64,000 bases of DNA from Gilvimarinus gilvus (GCF_030518155.1 NZ_JAULRU010000264.1:62001-126000), one strand, 5' to 3'. Numbered from the stretch's first letter, positions 25,805 to 35,562 are shown. A program made the numbers and translations. Notes: a model not told the origin generated them from the sequence alone.

Positions 25805-27508
25805 TCAATCATCACTGTGCCAGCGATACGTTGCCTTCACTAAATTCCCTGGGGGTTCTATCTTTAATGTATCACACAGCGACGACACCAAACGGAGACC
25901 CCTTCCACTGTATTCGACTTTGGGCCGATCTAATTCCAGCGCATTGAAATCGAAGCCTAAGCCGCTATCTTCAACAATGACACTCAGCACGCCACCATCG
26001 CTGGAGGTTTTGTGGGTAAGAGATATGCGAATAAAACCTTGTGTAATCTCCTTAGTGCGCTCTTTACGCAATTGATAGTACTGATCAAACCCCTCCGGAT
26101 CATTTTTTAACCCCGAATCTAGCCCTAAAACACCGTGCTCCAGTGCGTTGGTATACAGTTCAGAGATTACCGTGTACAAGGTGCCACTGTGGTTGCGCAA
26201 CCCCGGCACTTCGAGCAGCACACTCAGCAATAGTGGCAAAGGGTCGAAAATCGCAAAGCTGGAGGGTTTTACCTCGAATGACAGGCTCCACTCGGCCAAT
26301 TGAGACTGCGCTTTTGCAGGCTCGAAACGATCTTTGTAGGCAACATCAATAGGCGCCATTAATAACTCGACCAGAGACAAATCATCGCTTTTCTCGACAT
26401 CTCCTGTGAATGCTTTTACTTGTGCCAGTAGATCATCGAACAGCTGGTCGCGAACGGTATTACTGGCAAAAGTCGCCATTAGACGCTCCTCGCCAAACAT
26501 ATCGCCGTCGGCATTGCGAGACTCGTGAATACCATCCGACCACAAATAGAGGCGATCGCCATACTCAAGCTGAAGCAGTGCAGGATCTGCCTTGAAGTCT
26601 CGATTATTGAGTACACCGAGAGGCAAATGGGTTGATTTCATTGCCTCGACAGTACCCGAGTTTCGATAGATATAGGCAGGAGGCAGCCCACCATTCCAAA
26701 TACGAATCGACGATTTGCGAAAATTGACCTCTACCATAGTGGCACAGCAAAAAAGTCCAACAGGTAGAATGCTTTTTAATTTGCCATTAATTTCCGCCAG
26801 AATATCGGCCATTGAAAAGCCTTTACTGACCATGCCATAAAAGGTCGTAGCCAGTGGCATAGCGCCAATTGCTGCAGGAAGACCATGGCCCGTAAAATCT
26901 CCCAGCAACACCATAAAGTTACCCGCTGGGGTGGATGAGGCGACCATGACATCGCCATTGAATACAGCCAATGGGGACAGGAAGTAGCGCAGACTTGAGG
27001 TATTTAAATCGCCGCCGCTGGTAATATTATCGAATACTTGTTTGGCGACCGTTTGTTCCTGTAAAAAGTGCTCATTGTGTTTCACAATCTGATCGCGCTG
27101 ATTGAGCATCGTCCGGTTCATCGTCCTCATCCGATAAAACGCTTTGATCTTGGCTTGCAAAATGACGCGATTGTAGGGCTTCGACAGAAAGTCGTCTCCC
27201 CCGGCCTCAAGACACTTGACCAAAGACGGGGTATCGGTGAGCGAGGTAAGAAATATTATCGGAATAAGCTCTTCGCCTGCCAGCGACTTTATGCGTCTGG
27301 CAGCCTCAAAACCATCCATATTGGGCATCAGCGCGTCGAGTAATACTATGTCGGGACGACTGTTTTCGAATTGTTCTACGGCCTCAACACCATCACGGGC
27401 ACTGATAACCCGGTGCCCTTCTTTTTTAACAATAGTTTCAAGAATCAACCGATCCGTATCAGTATCGTCCGCCACCAGAACGGTGATCTCCCGATCATTA
27501 TTTATCAC
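25805..27508 (-). CDS. hsbR: Response regulator with PP2C phosphatase and HATPase domains, HsbR-like
   Basis: Partner-switch regulator of about 567 residues. Receiver domain first (acidic VADDTDTD, phospho-acceptor in VLLDALMPNMDG, about residue 58-60), then a SpoIIE/PP2C serine phosphatase domain (about 160-370: LGDFTGHGLPAAIGAMPL, LWSDGIHESRN), then a HATPase_c anti-sigma kinase-like domain (about 400-560: ELYTNALEHGVLGL, VIVEDSGLGFDF, GRGLRLV). This is the HsbR layout: phosphatase and kinase acting on HsbA. GTG 27508 is chosen (GGAG 5 bases upstream); a GTG two codons earlier abuts the ribosome site. Confidence 0.9.
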   Translation of the reverse strand: MINNDREITVLVADDTDTDRLILETIVKKEGHRVISARDGVEAVEQFENSRPDIVLLDALMPNMDGFEAARRIKSLAGEELIPIIFLTSLTDTPSLVKCLEAGGDDFLSKPYNRVILQAKIKAFYRMRTMNRTMLNQRDQIVKHNEHFLQEQTVAKQVFDNITSGGDLNTSSLRYFLSPLAVFNGDVMVASSTPAGNFMVLLGDFTGHGLPAAIGAMPLATTFYGMVSKGFSMADILAEINGKLKSILPVGLFCCATMVEVNFRKSSIRIWNGGLPPAYIYRNSGTVEAMKSTHLPLGVLNNRDFKADPALLQLEYGDRLYLWSDGIHESRNADGDMFGEERLMATFASNTVRDQLFDDLLAQVKAFTGDVEKSDDLSLVELLMAPIDVAYKDRFEPAKAQSQLAEWSLSFEVKPSSFAIFDPLPLLLSVLLEVPGLRNHSGTLYTVISELYTNALEHGVLGLDSGLKNDPEGFDQYYQLRKERTKEITQGFIRISLTHKTSSDGGVLSVIVEDSGLGFDFNALELDRPKVEYSGRGLRLVSSLCDTLKIEPPGNLVKATYRWHSDD

Positions 27509-27526
27509 GGCCACTCCAGGCAGGGA

Positions 27527-27832
27527 TTAATCGATATTGAATAGCTGTTCAAAGTTGGAGATTGTCAGTATACGTTTGACATCTGTACTGGTGTTCTTGA
27601 TTTCAATTTTTGCGTTATCACCGCCAGCATGGTCACGTAACAGTAACAACATACCCAGCGCAGAACTATCCAGGTAGGCCGTATCGCTCATATCAATCAC
27701 ATAGCGATGAGGCTTGATATCCAAATTCTCGTAAGCCCCTCTAAAGTCCTGATGCGAACTAAAATCAAACCGGCCCTTGATGGCGATGGTGAGCTCTGCC
27801 CCATCAGTAGAGACCGCTGAAGATATTGCCAT
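27527..27832 (-). CDS. hsbA: STAS-domain anti-anti-sigma factor HsbA
   Basis: Anti-sigma factor antagonist of 101 residues filling one STAS domain. The phosphorylatable serine lies in YLDSSALGMLLLL, with S56 at the same number as in P. aeruginosa HsbA. The ATG at 27832 has AAAGGGG about 7 bases upstream; a longer frame to 27910 adds 26 residues without family support. In Pseudomonas, HsbA binds FlgM when unphosphorylated and a diguanylate cyclase otherwise, linking motility and biofilm. The 146 bases to fliJ hold no promoter I could recognise. Confidence 0.9.
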   Translation of the reverse strand: MAISSAVSTDGAELTIAIKGRFDFSSHQDFRGAYENLDIKPHRYVIDMSDTAYLDSSALGMLLLLRDHAGGDNAKIEIKNTSTDVKRILTISNFEQLFNID

Positions 27833-27978
27833 AAAGTACCCCTTTATTAGCCTAGTAAGGCTCCCATTCCCTAAATCCCCAATATTAGCCGAGATAAACT
27901 TACGCGCCAATTTTGGTACCGACTACACCAAGAATAGCCTATTTTCTGACTTAAACGTAACCGTAGCCTTACGAGCTC

Positions 27979-28425
27979 TCACTGTTTAGGTCGATTGCGC
28001 GCCGCCCCCGCCATTTCGTCCAGTTCTTTCTGTAACCGCCGCTCGGCCTCTTTATCTTCACCACGGCGCAACCGAGCAATCAACTCTTCTATCGATTTAC
28101 AGCGATTTCGCTGCTGATACCAGTGCATACGCACCTTCTCCAGTTGCGCCTGCAGCTCCTCCAGCTTGTCTTTCTGTTGCTCCAACATCCCCTCGAGGTT
28201 ATGAATAAAGCCACTGTAGTGAGAAAGCTGAACTGGCGACATAGCGCCCTGGGAGGAAGTCATTCGATCCAGGTAGCTCGCCCGGTACTCAATCAGCTGG
28301 GCAAGCTGGGTCTGTTGTTCAGTAACGATTTGCTGATACTGGGTGAGGTACCCAGCGGCGTCTTGCTCGTGCTTTTGCGCCACTTTCAGAACTACCCCCA
28401 TTCGATCCGACCGACGTGGCGCCAT
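27979..28425 (-). CDS. fliJ: Flagellar export chaperone FliJ
   Basis: Coiled-coil stalk protein of the export ATPase complex, 148 residues, almost entirely charged heptad-like helices (about 10-140) rich in Gln, Glu and Arg. It starts 9 bases after the fliI stop and ends the fliEFGHIJ block. Sequence conservation in the family is low; identification rests on length, coiled coil and position. Confidence 0.9.
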   Translation of the reverse strand: MAPRRSDRMGVVLKVAQKHEQDAAGYLTQYQQIVTEQQTQLAQLIEYRASYLDRMTSSQGAMSPVQLSHYSGFIHNLEGMLEQQKDKLEELQAQLEKVRMHWYQQRNRCKSIEELIARLRRGEDKEAERRLQKELDEMAGAARNRPKQ

Positions 28426-28434
28426 TAGCTAGGA

Positions 28435-29820
28435 CTAACCTTTTCCATGTGCGGCCGCCAACGGGCTTACATTCCCAGGCTGACTAGGCGTTTTTTTCAA
28501 TACCGCGGTTAAGTTAGCGATAGATTCTGGCATATGCACTGATTGATTGAGACCCTGCTGAATAAAAGCCCGCAATTTCGGAAAACGCTCGATAGCCTCA
28601 TCGGTTTCTGGATCTGAGCCTTGACTGTAGGCGCCAATGGCAATCAGATCTCGGTTTTGCTGGTAGCGCGAGAGTAGCTGTTTAAATCTCTGCATCGATT
28701 TTAACTGCTCGTCTGGCACAATATTCGGCATAGCACGACTGATTGACGATTCAACGTCTATTGCCGGATAAATGCCTTCCTCGGCCAGCTGACGGGACAA
28801 AACAATATGCCCATCGAGAATGGCCCGCGCCGAATCAGCAATAGGGTCTTGCAAGTCGTCACCCTCGGTAAGTACCGTATAAAATGCAGTAATCGACCCT
28901 TCACCTTCGGCGGCATTGCCTGCCCGCTCCACCAGTTCTGGGATTTTGGCAAAAACCGAAGGGGGATAGCCTTTTGTGGCAGGCGGCTCACCGATGGCCA
29001 AAGAGATTTCGCGCTGGGCCTGAGCAAAGCGTGTTAAAGAGTCCATAAGCAAAAGAACATTAAGCCCCTGATCACGATAGTATTCTGCCACCCGACTGGC
29101 TAGCTGTGATGCCCGCAAACGCATCAGCGGTGCATCATCAGCAGGTGAAGCCACCACAACCGCTCGCCCCACGCCTTCTGGCCCGAGAATATGGTCAATA
29201 AACTCTTTTACCTCTCGCCCGCGCTCGCCAACCAACCCCACCACAACCACATCCGCAGTAGTGTATTTAGTCATCATTCCCATCAATACACTTTTACCCA
29301 CACCACTGCCTGCGAACAACCCCATTCGCTGGCCGCGGCCAACGGTAATCAACGAGTTGATGGCCCGAATGCCAACATCTAGTGGTTCACTGATTGGGTG
29401 TCGTTTGAGAGGATTAATATCGCTCGGCATCATATCCAGTATATCGCTTCCCTGCAGGGGACCTTTATCGTCTAAAGGCTGACCTAAACCATTGATGACG
29501 CGGCCCAATGTCTGCAAGCCAATACGCATCGCCGTGCCATGCGCCAGAGGAATCACCCGAGCACCTGGCTCGAGCCCTTCCACGCGCTTAACGGGCATTA
29601 AGTAGATGCTGGCGCCGGCAAAGCCAACCACCTCGGCCTCTACCCGGCGACCATCGCGCGACTGCACTACGCACTGCCTACCAACAGATACGTTGAGACC
29701 GACAGCCTCAAGAGTTAACCCTACCGATCGGATCAGACGCCCCTCTGCTTCGGGCTCAAGCGGTACACACTCTGGCAAATAACACCGTAAACGATAGGAT
29801 AAAGGTCGGCGTTCACTCAT
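28435..29820 (-). CDS. fliI: Flagellar export ATPase FliI
   Basis: F1-beta-like ATPase that energises flagellar protein export, 461 residues. Walker A GLFAGSGVGKSVLMG (about 168-182), Walker B VLLLMDSLTRFAQAQRE, and the family segment KGYPPSVFAKIPELVERAGN are present. It overlaps fliH by 8 bases and works with FliH and FliJ at the base of the export gate. Confidence 0.97.
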   Translation of the reverse strand: MSERRPLSYRLRCYLPECVPLEPEAEGRLIRSVGLTLEAVGLNVSVGRQCVVQSRDGRRVEAEVVGFAGASIYLMPVKRVEGLEPGARVIPLAHGTAMRIGLQTLGRVINGLGQPLDDKGPLQGSDILDMMPSDINPLKRHPISEPLDVGIRAINSLITVGRGQRMGLFAGSGVGKSVLMGMMTKYTTADVVVVGLVGERGREVKEFIDHILGPEGVGRAVVVASPADDAPLMRLRASQLASRVAEYYRDQGLNVLLLMDSLTRFAQAQREISLAIGEPPATKGYPPSVFAKIPELVERAGNAAEGEGSITAFYTVLTEGDDLQDPIADSARAILDGHIVLSRQLAEEGIYPAIDVESSISRAMPNIVPDEQLKSMQRFKQLLSRYQQNRDLIAIGAYSQGSDPETDEAIERFPKLRAFIQQGLNQSVHMPESIANLTAVLKKTPSQPGNVSPLAAAHGKG

Positions 29821-30751
29821 TGTCCGTGCCTTTTACGCTGCCATCTTGCTCCTGCTCATCCGAGTTCAATGGCGCGTTGCGATCATCGTTGGATTGGCTA
29901 GGATTTGCAGAATAGATTTCATCATCTTCAGTGGGCATTGCATCAAAATTCAGATCTTCAGCGTCATCCGCCGGCGCGGCTACCAGATCTTCGTTTGCCG
30001 TCACCTCATCCACATTTTGCTGCGTTTTAAACGCCGCAATAATCTCATCGAGCCGTCGCTCTACCGAACAATCTACCGTACTGTCACTGGTGATTACTTT
30101 CACTCCACCTGCGGCAATGTCTGGGTTTGCGTGAAAACGCCACTCAAGTGCGTGCTCTTCACAATAGCGTTGCACAATTGCTAAGTCATCAGGGTTTAAA
30201 TGTACGGTAATTTTCTCGCGGCCGGTCGGCAAAGACGCTACTGCCTTGCGCACCAATGCCACTATATCGCCGCGGTCAGTGGTCAGCTCTTTCATTACGA
30301 CCGCGCGAGCCAGCCGCTCAATGGAGGTTAACAGCAATGATTCAAGCAGGTCATCTTGCTGCTCAATGGGTTCAAACAAACTGGTCGCGATAGACTGAAA
30401 GGTTTTTTGCTCGGCAATCAACTGCTGGCGCATCTCCAGCAACCCTTGCTGCTGTCCACTTTTAAAACCTTCGTCATACCCCGTTTTAACTCCCTCGGCA
30501 TGGCCTTGAGCAAAGCCTTCTTCTTCCGCATTTTTTACAATGTCAGCCAACTGCTCAGCGGTAAGAGACTGCATGTGCGCCAAAGCATCCACATCGACCT
30601 CTTCAATGCTTTCGGCTTCACCCTCTAACGCCTGACGCCTTTGCGCATTGAGAACCTGCCCATCATCACCAATAACCGGCATCGTCCAGGACTCCCACGT
30701 TTCGCTTTGCGACGCAGGTATCCGATTAGGATTGGCTTTTGAATCTTTCAT
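29813..30751 (-). CDS. fliH: Flagellar export regulator FliH
   Basis: Negative regulator and membrane tether of FliI, about 312 residues. It shows the family's Gly-repeat helix (EGFAQGHAEGVKTGYDEGFK, about 83-102), followed by a long helix and the C-terminal V-ATPase E-like domain with KITVHLNPDDLAIV. The last 60 residues are an acidic tail not seen in shorter FliH. ATG 30751 is used; a GTG three codons upstream is possible. Confidence 0.92.
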   Translation of the reverse strand: MKDSKANPNRIPASQSETWESWTMPVIGDDGQVLNAQRRQALEGEAESIEEVDVDALAHMQSLTAEQLADIVKNAEEEGFAQGHAEGVKTGYDEGFKSGQQQGLLEMRQQLIAEQKTFQSIATSLFEPIEQQDDLLESLLLTSIERLARAVVMKELTTDRGDIVALVRKAVASLPTGREKITVHLNPDDLAIVQRYCEEHALEWRFHANPDIAAGGVKVITSDSTVDCSVERRLDEIIAAFKTQQNVDEVTANEDLVAAPADDAEDLNFDAMPTEDDEIYSANPSQSNDDRNAPLNSDEQEQDGSVKGTDNE

Positions 30752-30777
30752 GGACAACACGCTACCATAAGTAAACC

Positions 30778-31803
30778 TTAGAGCATTTGCTCACCGCTGC
30801 CGCCCAAAACAATTTCGCCAGCATCTGCCATTCTTCGCGCAATGGTAAGAATTTCTTTCTGCGCGGCCTCTACCTCAGACACACGAACCGGCCCTTTAAC
30901 CTCAAGATCATCACGCAGTAATTCTGCCGCTCGCTTCGACATGTTCTTAAATATTTTTTCCTGTAAATCACTTTCAGCGCCTTTGAGTGCGACTATAAGC
31001 ACCTCAGAGGAGACCTCCCGCAGTAACATCTGAATACCGCGATCGTCGACTTCCTTCAGGTTATCAAAGACAAACATCAGGTCCTGAATCTGATTACCCA
31101 TGTCTTCATCAATTTCTTTAATTGAATCCATGAGTTCGGCTTCAACACTACCTTCAAGATTATTCATAATCTCAGCGGCGACTTTATACCCCCCCATAGC
31201 CTTAGTTTGGGAGCCCGCTTTGCCAGAGAATTGCTTTTCCAGAATGTCATTCAGCTCTTGTAGTGCACTCGGCTGCACTGTATCTAAGGACGCTACGCGC
31301 ATCATGATATCGATCCGAACTTTTTCGGCAAAAAAGGTTAACACTTCGGCCGACTGATCGGCGTCAAGGTAGGCAATAACAATCGCTTGAATTTGCGGGT
31401 GTTCATTGCGGATGATGTCGGCAATTGACCGAGCCTCCATCCACTTTAAGGTATCAAGGCCCGTAGTACTGCCGCCGAGTAAGATGCGATCCACCAAAGA
31501 ACTGGCCTTGTCTTCCCCCAAAGCTGTCACCAGCATATTGCGTATATAACTATCGGCGCCCATACCCAAGCCTGTGAGCGTACGAGCCTCCTCCAGAAAG
31601 TTTTGCATTACTTCCTGCACATCGCGCTGTTGCACATTGGCCAAGGTAGACATGGCGCCGCCAATACGCTGAACTTCCTTAGGACCCATATGCTTGAGTA
31701 CTTCAGCGGCGTCTTGCTCGCCAAGTGACATCAGCAATATCGCAGCCTGATCAACCTTACTGAGATTGCTTCCGCTGGGTGCATCTTCTTTTTTTTCAGC
31801 CAC
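30778..31803 (-). CDS. fliG: Flagellar motor switch protein FliG
   Basis: C-ring protein that meets the stator and sits on the MS ring, 341 residues. The N-terminal domain binds FliF, the middle domain has the EHPQ motif (IIRNEHPQIQAIVIAYL), and the C-terminal charged torque helix region includes GPVRVSEVEAAQKEI. Normal length. It lies 5 bases after fliF and 17 or more before fliH. Confidence 0.97.
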   Translation of the reverse strand: MAEKKEDAPSGSNLSKVDQAAILLMSLGEQDAAEVLKHMGPKEVQRIGGAMSTLANVQQRDVQEVMQNFLEEARTLTGLGMGADSYIRNMLVTALGEDKASSLVDRILLGGSTTGLDTLKWMEARSIADIIRNEHPQIQAIVIAYLDADQSAEVLTFFAEKVRIDIMMRVASLDTVQPSALQELNDILEKQFSGKAGSQTKAMGGYKVAAEIMNNLEGSVEAELMDSIKEIDEDMGNQIQDLMFVFDNLKEVDDRGIQMLLREVSSEVLIVALKGAESDLQEKIFKNMSKRAAELLRDDLEVKGPVRVSEVEAAQKEILTIARRMADAGEIVLGGSGEQML

Positions 31804-31808
31804 AGTCG

Positions 31809-33503
31809 TTACTCTTCTTTGCTAATCCAGGACTTAACTACTTGAGCAACACGGCCTGGATCTTCGGCGATTAGCCCTTTAATAGCGTTCAATTGTTGTT
31901 CGTACCCCTCTTCCGGCCCCGGTAGAGCAACAGCCCCCCCTGTAAGAGTGACCGAGTCGCCCGACATATCTCCGCCTAACCCGGCTGCTTCCAGCGCTTC
32001 CAGTTGACGAGTCTCCTCTTCTTCCGCGCTATCGGCGCCCGAGCGTGCTATGGTTTTCAGAATGGGTCGCAACAGTCCAAATATTAGCGCTAATATCAAT
32101 AAAAAGCCCGCTAATGGCTTAACATAAGGCTGCAGCCACTGCTGCTGCCACCAGGGAACCTCAATCGCTTCGGGAATCACATCATCCCGAACCGCGAAGC
32201 TACTATTGATGACCGTCACGCTATCACCACGTTCCACGGAAAAGCCAACCGCATCGCGAACTAATGTCTCTAAGCGGTCTATATCTGCCTGCTCCCAAGC
32301 GACGCGAGTCTGCCCACCTTCGGCATCCAGTGCCAGCTTATCATCAAGCACCACGGCAACACTCAGGCGCGATATATTGCCCTGCTGGCGCCGAGTGTAG
32401 CTGATGGTTCGATCGACTTCATAATTTCGGGTCACATCTTCTCGACTGTGCTGAACGGGAGTGTCGCCGGTCGGCAAGCCAGTTACTGGGTCAATTTGTT
32501 CTGGCGCCTGGCCATCTGCAGGCGGCTGATTAGTCAAAGCACCCGGGATACCGCCCAGAGTGTTTTCGCCAACCCGACGTTCGTTCTGGGTGTGCTCACT
32601 GCGTATAGCAGGTTGCTCGTCATCGTAAATTTCTTGAGCTTGTTCCACGGCGGTAAAATCGACATCCGCGTTGATTTCTGCGCGAAAATTGCCCGCTCCC
32701 AATACCGGCTCTAGAATACTGTTAACACGCTTTAAAAGGCTTTGCTCTAGCTCGTTTGTGTACTGACGTTGGCGCCCGGCCAATTCCAGTTGAGGGGACT
32801 CGTCTGCTGTAGACAACAGACTGCCATGTTGATCAATAACGGTGACATCGTCGCTGCTTAGCTCAGAAATACTCGAGGCCACTAAATTTGCAATAGCCTT
32901 GACCTGGCGCGGGTCCACTTCGCGACCGGGGAACACCTCAAGAAACACCGAAGCGCTCGGCTTGCGGGCGTCGCGAACAAAAACGCTGCGCTTGGGGATT
33001 GCTAAATGAACTCGCGCCGAACGCACCGTATGAATACTGGTAATAGTTCGCGCCAGCTCGCCCTCGAGGCTGCGATGATAGCGTGCGCCTTCAATAAACT
33101 GACTCGTCCCCAAAGCTTGCTCTTCCTCTAAAAGTTCGAAGCCAACCGACTGATTAATACCAATACCGACTTCCGCCAACTTTAAACGCGCACTATGGAT
33201 CTCGCCAGAGGTGACCAAAAGCGCGCCGGTAGACGGTTCAATTTTGTATTCAATTTGATTTTGCTCGAGAATATCGACAACTTGCGATGAATCTAGCCGG
33301 TCCAAGCTGCCGTATAGAGGACGGTAATCCTCTCCCTGACTCCAGAGTACGACATAAAAGCCTATGGCTACCGAAGCGGCTAAGCCTACCATTAAGCCAA
33401 TTTGACGCAGCAAGGTTAGGTTGCTAAAACCTTCCACCAAATCGTTGCCCTTGGCCGACTTGTTCTCTGCTGCGCCCATATCAGTCATTTGTTGTTCTGC
33501 CAT
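31809..33503 (-). CDS. fliF: Flagellar MS-ring protein FliF
   Basis: Inner-membrane ring protein on which the basal body is built, 564 residues from ATG 33503. Two membrane helices flank a large periplasmic domain: near 38-58 (LMVGLAASVAIGFYVVLW) and near 445-465 (LAGFLLILALIFGLL). The YscJ/FliF ring-building domain is between them, with IEGARYHRSLEGELARTI. The C-terminal tail is the FliG-binding site. The frame extends five codons to a TTG, not used. fliE ends 16 bases upstream. Confidence 0.96.
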   Translation of the reverse strand: MAEQQMTDMGAAENKSAKGNDLVEGFSNLTLLRQIGLMVGLAASVAIGFYVVLWSQGEDYRPLYGSLDRLDSSQVVDILEQNQIEYKIEPSTGALLVTSGEIHSARLKLAEVGIGINQSVGFELLEEEQALGTSQFIEGARYHRSLEGELARTITSIHTVRSARVHLAIPKRSVFVRDARKPSASVFLEVFPGREVDPRQVKAIANLVASSISELSSDDVTVIDQHGSLLSTADESPQLELAGRQRQYTNELEQSLLKRVNSILEPVLGAGNFRAEINADVDFTAVEQAQEIYDDEQPAIRSEHTQNERRVGENTLGGIPGALTNQPPADGQAPEQIDPVTGLPTGDTPVQHSREDVTRNYEVDRTISYTRRQQGNISRLSVAVVLDDKLALDAEGGQTRVAWEQADIDRLETLVRDAVGFSVERGDSVTVINSSFAVRDDVIPEAIEVPWWQQQWLQPYVKPLAGFLLILALIFGLLRPILKTIARSGADSAEEEETRQLEALEAAGLGGDMSGDSVTLTGGAVALPGPEEGYEQQLNAIKGLIAEDPGRVAQVVKSWISKEE

Positions 33504-33518
33504 AAGCCCGTACCCCAA

Positions 33519-33884
33519 TTAAATCGGCATATTCATGATGTCACGGTAGGCTTCTACCAACTTATTTCGCACCTGAACGGCCGCCTCGAACGATACACTG
33601 GCTTTTTGCGACGCGATCATCACATCGGTTATATCCACCGAAGGGTCACCTTTTTGATAGGCTTCAGCCAGATTGCCGGCGTGCTGCTGCACGTCATTGA
33701 CAGAATTAACTGCGTTGGCCATAACTTCCGAGAAACCAGGAACCTGACTCGGCTGATTAACACTATTCGTGTTGGGAACCGCCATGCCCTCGTTGAGGCC
33801 TTGCGGCTTTTGAAAGGCTTGAGTTTGCGACTTGAGAGAACGCATCTCGTGCAGCAAATTATTAATGTCTACTCGATTGCTCAT
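33519..33884 (-). CDS. fliE: Flagellar hook-basal body protein FliE
   Basis: Rod adaptor between MS ring and rod, 121 residues from ATG 33884 (a TTG seven codons upstream is ignored). The C-terminal family segment is clear: DVMIASQKASVSFEAAVQVRNKLVEAYRDIMNMPI. First gene of fliEFGHIJ, with a sigma-54 site 73 bases upstream. Confidence 0.95.
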   Translation of the reverse strand: MSNRVDINNLLHEMRSLKSQTQAFQKPQGLNEGMAVPNTNSVNQPSQVPGFSEVMANAVNSVNDVQQHAGNLAEAYQKGDPSVDITDVMIASQKASVSFEAAVQVRNKLVEAYRDIMNMPI

Positions 33885-33956
33885 GACTGTGCCACTTAAG
33901 TCCAATATGACGAGAATTTGGCGGTTCCGTTAAAAACCGGCGTTTGCATCAAATAT

Positions 33957-33972
33957 TGCATAAAATGGGCCA
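33957..33972 (-). promoter_or_regulatory. Sigma-54 promoter for fliEFGHIJ
   Basis: Minus strand TGGCCCATTTTATGCA: TGGC and TGCA at consensus, GG and GC 10 bases apart. It lies 73 bases before the fliE ATG, between that gene and the fleR terminator. Confidence 0.7.
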
Positions 33973-34042
33973 GATATTGCCGCCGGCAATAAATCGCCGC
34001 AACAGATCAAAAAGAGCTCACTCTGATGGTTTAACAGGCACG

Positions 34043-34073
34043 AAAAAGCCACCATTACATTACGCAGGTGGCC
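34043..34073 (-). terminator. Terminator after fleSR
   Basis: Minus strand GGCCACC, 13-base loop, GGTGGC followed by TTTTTCG, 36 bases after the fleR stop. On the other strand the stem is also followed by a T-rich run, so it could work both ways. The loop is long and the stem only six pairs. Confidence 0.6.
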
Positions 34074-34108
34074 AATATTTTTTAATTTACTGCGCTGGTA
34101 GAGTTTAA

Positions 34109-35560
34109 TTACACATCCAACACAAAGCCTTCATCTTTAAGCCTGGCGATTTTATAACGCAATGTACGTGGACTTATGCCCAGCGTTTCAGCCGTATTTT
34201 TCCGACTACCACGCTCGCTCACCAGCGTCTGACGAATGATCTCAAACTCGCGCTGCTTTAGGTCGCTACCTAATTCAGCGCATGCAGCCGTAGAATCATT
34301 CAGTAAGCTGTCTTGCAGTGGTTGCATTTGAGCTTGGCCATGCGGTGCAGCGGCCAAATGACCTTCTAACACACTGGGCTTATCACTGAAGTTCGTTGTT
34401 TCAACCAAGCCTAAATCGGTGTTCGTTATCACACTTCCCGGCTGTAGAATTAAGGCGCGCTGCATAATATTATCCAGCTCGCGAACATTGCCGGGCCAGC
34501 GATAATCCAATAGTGCAGATTTGGCAAATTTGTCGAGTGAGGCGCCGCGTCGATTTTGTTTTTGGGCATGCTTTTGCAGTAGCTTTTCCGCAAGTGGCAC
34601 AATATCTTCGGGTCTATCCCGCAACGGGGCCCACTGCAGTGGTAGGATACTTAATCGATAGTACAGATCTTCCCTGAAATTGCCGGCCACCACAGCTTCG
34701 CGCATATCCCGATTAGAGGTGGCAATAACACGCACATTCAAGCGAATGGTTTTCCGCCCCCCTAACCGCTCTACTTCACGCTCCTGCAATACACGCAATA
34801 ATTTTGCCTGCAGACCAATATCCATTTCCGAAATTTCATCCAACAGCAAAGTGCCGCCGTTTGCCTGTTCAAACTTACCCGGAGCGCTACTATGAGCTCC
34901 GGTGTAAGCACCTTTTTCGTGACCGAAGAGGGTGGCCTCTAGCATATTTTCCGGGATAGCCGCGCAGTTAATGGCGACAAAAGGCTTATCCGCTCGCGGT
35001 GAACGATTGTGGATATAGCGTGCGAGCACCTCTTTACCGGTACCAGATTCGCCGATTATGAGCACTGTCGATTCAGACTGCGCAACGCGTTCAGCCAGCT
35101 GCAGAAGCTGCTTGCTCGATTCTGAATTGGCTACCGGCTCATCATCGCAAGCTCCGCCCCCCTGCCCCACATGTTTGGCGACAATATTGGTCAAGGCTTC
35201 CGGCTCAAAGGGTTTAACCAAATAATCGACCGCCCCTTCTTTGATAGCCATAACCGAATCCGCGATGCTGGCGTAAGCGGTGATTAGCACCAAAGGTATA
35301 TGGGGGTAGTCATTTTTAACCTGGCGCAATAAGTCGTAGCCTGACAATTTACCCATATTGACATCTGAAATGACCAGTCGAATGTCGCCATCGTTTTTAA
35401 GTCGAATAAACGCCTGCTCCGCGCAATCGGCTTCAAGTACTTCATAGCCTGACAACTCGAGGGTATCAACCAAGGCTTCTCGCAAATTGGGGTCATCTTC
35501 AGTGACTAAGATTTTTGTTCCTGCTGCTTCTATGCAAGGTGCAACGGCTGTATCGTTCAT
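34109..35560 (-). CDS. fleR: Two-component sigma-54 activator FleR
   Basis: NtrC-type response regulator that activates middle flagellar genes with RpoN, 483 residues. Receiver domain with acceptor Asp in LVISDVNMGKLSGYD, AAA+ domain (about 150-390) with Walker [10 protein letters not shown] and the sigma-54 contact loop GAYTGA (a Tyr variant of GAFTGA), and a Fis-type helix-turn-helix near the C-terminus (RKNTAETLGISPRTLRYKI). It follows fleS by 2 bases. Confidence 0.95.
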   Translation of the reverse strand: MNDTAVAPCIEAAGTKILVTEDDPNLREALVDTLELSGYEVLEADCAEQAFIRLKNDGDIRLVISDVNMGKLSGYDLLRQVKNDYPHIPLVLITAYASIADSVMAIKEGAVDYLVKPFEPEALTNIVAKHVGQGGGACDDEPVANSESSKQLLQLAERVAQSESTVLIIGESGTGKEVLARYIHNRSPRADKPFVAINCAAIPENMLEATLFGHEKGAYTGAHSSAPGKFEQANGGTLLLDEISEMDIGLQAKLLRVLQEREVERLGGRKTIRLNVRVIATSNRDMREAVVAGNFREDLYYRLSILPLQWAPLRDRPEDIVPLAEKLLQKHAQKQNRRGASLDKFAKSALLDYRWPGNVRELDNIMQRALILQPGSVITNTDLGLVETTNFSDKPSVLEGHLAAAPHGQAQMQPLQDSLLNDSTAACAELGSDLKQREFEIIRQTLVSERGSRKNTAETLGISPRTLRYKIARLKDEGFVLDV

Positions 35561-35562
35561 GT

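Noticed and set aside
33885-33905. Upstream TTG start for FliE, overlapping a TGGCAC motif
   Set aside because: The ATG gives the usual FliE length; the TGGCAC here lacks a properly spaced GC, so it is not a sigma-54 site either.
34882-34920. GAYTGA in FleR as a sign of a broken sigma-54 contact loop
   Set aside because: The Tyr variant occurs in functional activators and the rest of the AAA+ domain is intact.
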